NCBI GenBank assembly: GCA_902803185.1
Contig: CADCOV010000287.1
Span: 1-11,181, forward strand
DNA from: an uncultured Eubacteriales bacterium
GTDB lineage: Bacteria; Bacillota; Clostridia; Peptostreptococcales; Anaerovoracaceae
DNA: 11,181 nucleotides
Direction of reading: 5' to 3'
Position 1 is the first letter of the stretch. Every line of letters begins with the position of its first letter. The translations under genes were made by a program, and so were the position numbers. Of the stretch, positions 7,921 through 11,181 are shown piece after piece. The notes beneath the pieces were generated by a model. That model had not been told where the DNA came from and searched no databases. It worked only from the letters and a program-made list of their open reading frames with translations.

Positions 7921-8815
7921 TGAAAATACCTCCTGCAAATTCGCGGGCGTTGAAGACCTTGAGGTCCTCCAGCTTCTCGCCCACGCCGATGAATTTGATC
8001 GGCATGTTGAACTCGTCCGTCACGGTGATGGCGATGCCGCCCTTGGCGGTGCCGTCCAGCTTGGTGAGGATGATGCCGGTGATCTTTGCGGCCTCGTTGA
8101 ACTCCTTTGCCTGGGAGATGGCGTTCTTGCCGGTGGTGGCGTCCAGCACCAGCAGGGTCTCGCGGTCTGCCTCCGGATACTCCCGGCTGATGACCTTGTT
8201 CATCTTCTCCAGCTCGTTCATCAGGTTCTTCTTGGTCTGGAGCCGGCCCGCGGTGTCGCAGATCAAAACGTCGATCTTCCGGGCCTTCGCCGCCTGGATC
8301 GCGTCGAAGATGACCGCCGACGGATCCGCGCCCTCCTGGTGTTTGACGGTGTTGACGCCGACCCGCTCGCCCCAGATCTCCAGCTGCTCACCGGCCGCCG
8401 CCCGGAAGGTGTCCGCCGCGGCGAAGAGGACGCTCTTGCCCTCCTGCTTCAGCCGATAGGCCAGCTTGGCGATGGAGGTGGTCTTGCCGCCGCCGTTGAT
8501 GCCGATCATCAGGATGATCAGCGGCGTCTTTTGGCTCAGCTTGTTGCGGTCGCCCTTGTCGATGATATAGGTGATGACGTTCACCAGGGCGTCCTTGACC
8601 CGCTCCGGATTTTTGATGTGGTTGATCTTGACGTGGTCCCGGAGGTCCTGCATGATGCGCATCGTGGTCTCCATGCCGATGTCGGAGGTGATCAGGACCT
8701 CCTCCAGATCATCCAGCATCTCGTCGTCCACGGTGGCCCGGGACATCAAAACGTCCCCGATCCTCTCGGACAGCCTTCCGAAAAACCCCTTTTTCTTTTC
8801 TTCTATGATCGCCAT
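7913..8815 (-). CDS. ftsY: Signal recognition particle receptor FtsY
   Basis: FtsY is the membrane-associated GTPase that receives SRP-ribosome complexes and passes them to the Sec translocon. The 300-residue protein is a compact NG form. It starts almost directly with the N domain helix (KKKGFFGRL) and lacks the long acidic A domain of E. coli FtsY; the basic/hydrophobic start may serve as membrane contact. The G domain has a P-loop GINGGGKTT (105-113), DTFRAAA (135-141), DTAGR (187-191) and TKLD (251-254), then the closing GVGE-x2-DL. Two positions differ from the family norm: G109 instead of V in GxNGVGKT, and K230 in DATTGKN where Q is almost universal. DTFRAAAGEQL and the N-terminal structure favour FtsY over Ffh, and no M domain follows. 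ATG 8815 is preceded by GGAGGAGG with 5 bases spacing, 15 bases after smc. Confidence 0.97.
   Translation of the reverse strand: MAIIEEKKKGFFGRLSERIGDVLMSRATVDDEMLDDLEEVLITSDIGMETTMRIMQDLRDHVKINHIKNPERVKDALVNVITYIIDKGDRNKLSQKTPLIILMIGINGGGKTTSIAKLAYRLKQEGKSVLFAAADTFRAAAGEQLEIWGERVGVNTVKHQEGADPSAVIFDAIQAAKARKIDVLICDTAGRLQTKKNLMNELEKMNKVISREYPEADRETLLVLDATTGKNAISQAKEFNEAAKITGIILTKLDGTAKGGIAITVTDEFNMPIKFIGVGEKLEDLKVFNAREFAGGIFSE
7929..7934 (-). promoter_or_regulatory. Ribosome binding site fixing the GTG start of der
   Basis: AGGAGG on the minus strand, inside the last codons of ftsY, lies 8 bases upstream of GTG 7920-7918. It is a full consensus site at ideal spacing. This excludes the upstream TTG at 7938 as the main start and suggests that der translation is coupled to ftsY. 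Confidence 0.85.
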
Positions 8816-8830
8816 TTCGGCCTCCTCCCG

Positions 8831-11181
8831 TTACAGTTCGAAATCGTCTCCCAGCCTGAGGCTCAGGACCTTGGAGATGCCGTGCTCCGGCATGGTCACG
8901 CCGTACAGCACGTCCGCGTGCTCCATGGTCGCCTTCTGGTGGGTGACCAGCGCGAACTGGATATCGTCGAATTTCCTGAGATAATTGGCGAACCGGTCGA
9001 TGTTGGTGTCGTCCAGCGCCGCCTCCACCTCGTCCAGGATGCAGAACGGGGTCGGCTTGGTCTTCAGGACCGCGAACATCAAAGCAATGGCGGTCATGGT
9101 CTTCTCGCCGCCGCTCATCAGGTTGATGTTCTGCAGCTTCTTCCCCGGCGGCTGGGCCACGATGTCGATGCCCGCGTTCAGCGGGTCGTCCTCGTTGTCC
9201 AGGCGCAGCTCCGCCTGTCCGCCGCCGAAGAGCTCCTGGAAGATCTCCTCGAAGTTCTTGACCACCTTGTCGAAGTTCTCCTTGAACCGGGTCTTGATGG
9301 TCCGGTCCATGTCGGAGATGATGGAGCTGAGCTCGTCCTTCGCCTTCAGGATGTCCTCCCTCTGGGCGGTCAGGAACTCGTAGCGCTCGGAGACCTGCTC
9401 GTACTCGGCGATGGCGCCCACGTTCACGTCTCCCAGCTCCTTCATGCGGCTGCGGATCTCCCTGGTCTCCTTGACCGCTCTGGAGTAGACGAAGTCCTCG
9501 TTCCTCCGGTCCGCGGCCTGGGCGTAGGTGATCTCGAACTCCTCCCAGAGCTTCTCCTTGAGGGTCTCCAGCTGGGTCTCCCCCTTGGCGGAGCGGATCT
9601 CGATGCGGTATTTCTCGTCCCTGAGGTCGTTCAGCTTCTCCAGGACGCTGGCCTGGCCCTGCTCGATGGCCTTGTGCTGCTCCAGCAGGGTCTCCTTCTC
9701 GTCGGACAGGCGCCGCAGGCTGTTCTCCAGCTCGGAGCGCCGGCGCACCACGTCGGAGAGCCTGACCGTCTCCTGGGAGCCCCTGAGGATCTCTTCCCGC
9801 TGGAACTCCAGCTCGTTCAGGGATTCCTTCTTCGCGGCGATGGCCGCCTTATAGGCCTGGGCCTGGTCGTTCACCCGGTCGATCAACCTCTGGTGGGCCT
9901 CCACCCGGGTCTGCACCTCGTTCAAAGCGATCCTGGCGCTGGTCACCTCATCGTTCATGGCCTGGGTGGCCTGCTTCGCGGTGTCCTCCTGGTCCAGGGA
10001 ACCTTCGATCTCCTCGTTCAGTTTGCGGATCCCCTCGTTGCAGGCGTCGATGGAGGTGTGCCGGGCCGCGATGGTCTCGTCCAGGTCGGCGACCTCCCTG
10101 CCGATGTCGTCGAGCTCCCCGTGGAACCGGCCCGCGTCCTCCTCTTCTTTGCGGAAGTGGTCCTCCGCGGCGGTGACGTCGCTTCCCAGGATGCCGATGG
10201 CGATCTCCGCCTGTCGGATCTTGGACTGGACCAGCGTGAGAGAAGCGCCGATCTCTTCCATCTCGCTTCCCGCCCGCTCCAGCTCTCCTTCGCTTGTGCG
10301 GATCCCCTGCTCCAGCGCGGCGATCTCCTCGCCCAGCTTATGGATCTCCGCCTTCCTCTCCAGGAGGTTGGCGGTCTTGTTCTTATAGGCGCCGCCTGTG
10401 ATGGCGCCGGCCGCGGAGACGACCTCGCCCTCCAGGGTAACGAACCGGTTGCCGCCGCCCTTCTTGGAGAGCCGGATGGCCGCGTCCATGTCCTTGACCA
10501 CCGCGGTCCTGCCCAGCAGGTAGCGGTAGACGCCGTCCAGCTTGTCCTCGCAGGAGATCAGGTCCACCGCCATATCGATGAATCCCGGGTCCTCCCGGAA
10601 GCTCTCCGCTCCCTTGCCCTGCTGTCTCCGGATGGAAGCCACCGGCAGGAAGGTCAGGCGGCCGGCCTTGTTGTGCTTGAGGAAGTTCACGCCCCGCTTG
10701 GCGTCGGCGTCGGTCTCGCAGATCACGTTCTGCATGGCGGCGCCCATGGCCGTCTCGATGGCGGTCTCAAAGCCCTCCGGCACCGTCATCAGATCCGCGG
10801 CGACCCCCAGGATCCCCGGCAGATCGGCCTTCATCAGAGAGCGGACTCCGTAGTTGTAGCCCTCGTAGTTGCTCTCCATCTCTTCCATGGTCTTGCGGCG
10901 GGAAGCCAGGCGGCTGAGCTCCAGCCGGTCCCGGGCCACGCTCTCCGAAAGGCTGCGGGATCTGGCGGCCGCTTCGTTATTCTTCCGGATCAGGTCCTGC
11001 AGCTTCTCCTTGTCCGCGGACAAAGCCTGCTGCTCCTGCTCCAGCTTCTCTTTCTTCTCGTTCAGGACCGCCTTGTAGGACTCGATCCTGGCCTCCGTCT
11101 GTGCGGTGAGCTCGGTGAGCTCGGCCCGGCGCTTCAGCAGGCTCTCCTTCAGGTTCTCGAAGCCGCTGATGTCGCTCTCGC
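8831..11181 (-). CDS. smc: Chromosome partition protein Smc (5' end outside the window)
   Basis: SMC forms, with ScpA and ScpB, the condensin that loops and organises the nucleoid. The frame is open to the right edge, leaving 782 complete C-terminal residues of a protein normally near 1,180; the N-terminal ATPase half (Walker A) and most of the first coiled coil are missing. In the visible part (residue 1 = first complete codon) about 1-105 is heptad-rich coiled coil. Residues about 107-270 form the hinge (EGYNYGVRSL, then GEVVSAAGAITGG), and about 275-620 the return coiled coil. The C-terminal head has the ABC signature LMSGGEK (about 687-693), Walker B FCILDEVEAALDD (about 712-724) and the switch histidine in ALVTH. 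The signature has EK where B. subtilis has ER. It is followed 15 bases later by ftsY, the usual Firmicute order. The start and any promoter cannot be seen. Confidence 0.97.
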   Translation of the reverse strand, partial: ESDISGFENLKESLLKRRAELTELTAQTEARIESYKAVLNEKKEKLEQEQQALSADKEKLQDLIRKNNEAAARSRSLSESVARDRLELSRLASRRKTMEEMESNYEGYNYGVRSLMKADLPGILGVAADLMTVPEGFETAIETAMGAAMQNVICETDADAKRGVNFLKHNKAGRLTFLPVASIRRQQGKGAESFREDPGFIDMAVDLISCEDKLDGVYRYLLGRTAVVKDMDAAIRLSKKGGGNRFVTLEGEVVSAAGAITGGAYKNKTANLLERKAEIHKLGEEIAALEQGIRTSEGELERAGSEMEEIGASLTLVQSKIRQAEIAIGILGSDVTAAEDHFRKEEEDAGRFHGELDDIGREVADLDETIAARHTSIDACNEGIRKLNEEIEGSLDQEDTAKQATQAMNDEVTSARIALNEVQTRVEAHQRLIDRVNDQAQAYKAAIAAKKESLNELEFQREEILRGSQETVRLSDVVRRRSELENSLRRLSDEKETLLEQHKAIEQGQASVLEKLNDLRDEKYRIEIRSAKGETQLETLKEKLWEEFEITYAQAADRRNEDFVYSRAVKETREIRSRMKELGDVNVGAIAEYEQVSERYEFLTAQREDILKAKDELSSIISDMDRTIKTRFKENFDKVVKNFEEIFQELFGGGQAELRLDNEDDPLNAGIDIVAQPPGKKLQNINLMSGGEKTMTAIALMFAVLKTKPTPFCILDEVEAALDDTNIDRFANYLRKFDDIQFALVTHQKATMEHADVLYGVTMPEHGISKVLSLRLGDDFEL

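Noticed and set aside
6586..7923. A 445-codon plus-strand open frame covering almost exactly der
   Set aside because: It mirrors the der reading frame, has strongly biased composition (D, V, L, H, Q) and no domain; its length follows from the lack of stop complements in der.
7921..7938. TTG 7938 as the der start
   Set aside because: It would put the perfect AGGAGG inside the gene. GTG 7920 has ideal spacing and gives the usual MSKPIVAVVG beginning.

Overview
The window is a stretch of bacterial core genome, most likely from a GC-rich anaerobic Firmicute (class Clostridia). That placement rests on three things: base composition of roughly 60% GC (estimated by eye), the neighbourhoods smc-ftsY and der-plsY-gpsA, and a textbook CIRCE operator for the HrcA repressor. 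The genus cannot be named from the sequence.

Layout. The first 121 bases are the 3' end of a plus-strand gene, probably a GntR/FadR-type regulator. It converges on clpB, and one strong hairpin terminator lies between the two stop codons. Everything else is on the minus strand. Read in the direction of transcription (right to left), the order is: smc (5' end outside the window), ftsY, der, plsY, gpsA, miaB, a small M50 membrane protease gene, then clpB. The first seven are packed with gaps of 24 bases or less and two overlaps (8 bases ftsY/der, 1 base der/plsY), so they look like one transcription unit. It serves chromosome organisation (SMC), SRP-dependent membrane targeting (FtsY), ribosome assembly (Der), the first steps of phospholipid synthesis (GpsA makes glycerol-3-phosphate, PlsY acylates it), tRNA modification (MiaB) and membrane proteolysis.

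The only real intergenic region is the 140 bases between the protease gene and the clpB ATG. It is densely used. A perfect CIRCE palindrome is followed on the minus strand by a T-run, so it also looks like the intrinsic terminator of the upstream operon. A promoter candidate follows directly, then a GC-rich hairpin that would sit at the 5' end of the clpB mRNA, then a strong Shine-Dalgarno sequence. HrcA control of clpB, with the operator possibly doubling as a terminator, is the most interesting feature here.

Three start codons were decided from ribosome binding sites and protein alignment: clpB at ATG 2774 (not GTG 2783), der at GTG 7920 (not TTG 7938), and the M50 gene at TTG 3631. I see no mobile element, CRISPR array, tRNA, rRNA or unknown multigene system. 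The novelty is in regulation and in a few substitutions at conserved motif positions.
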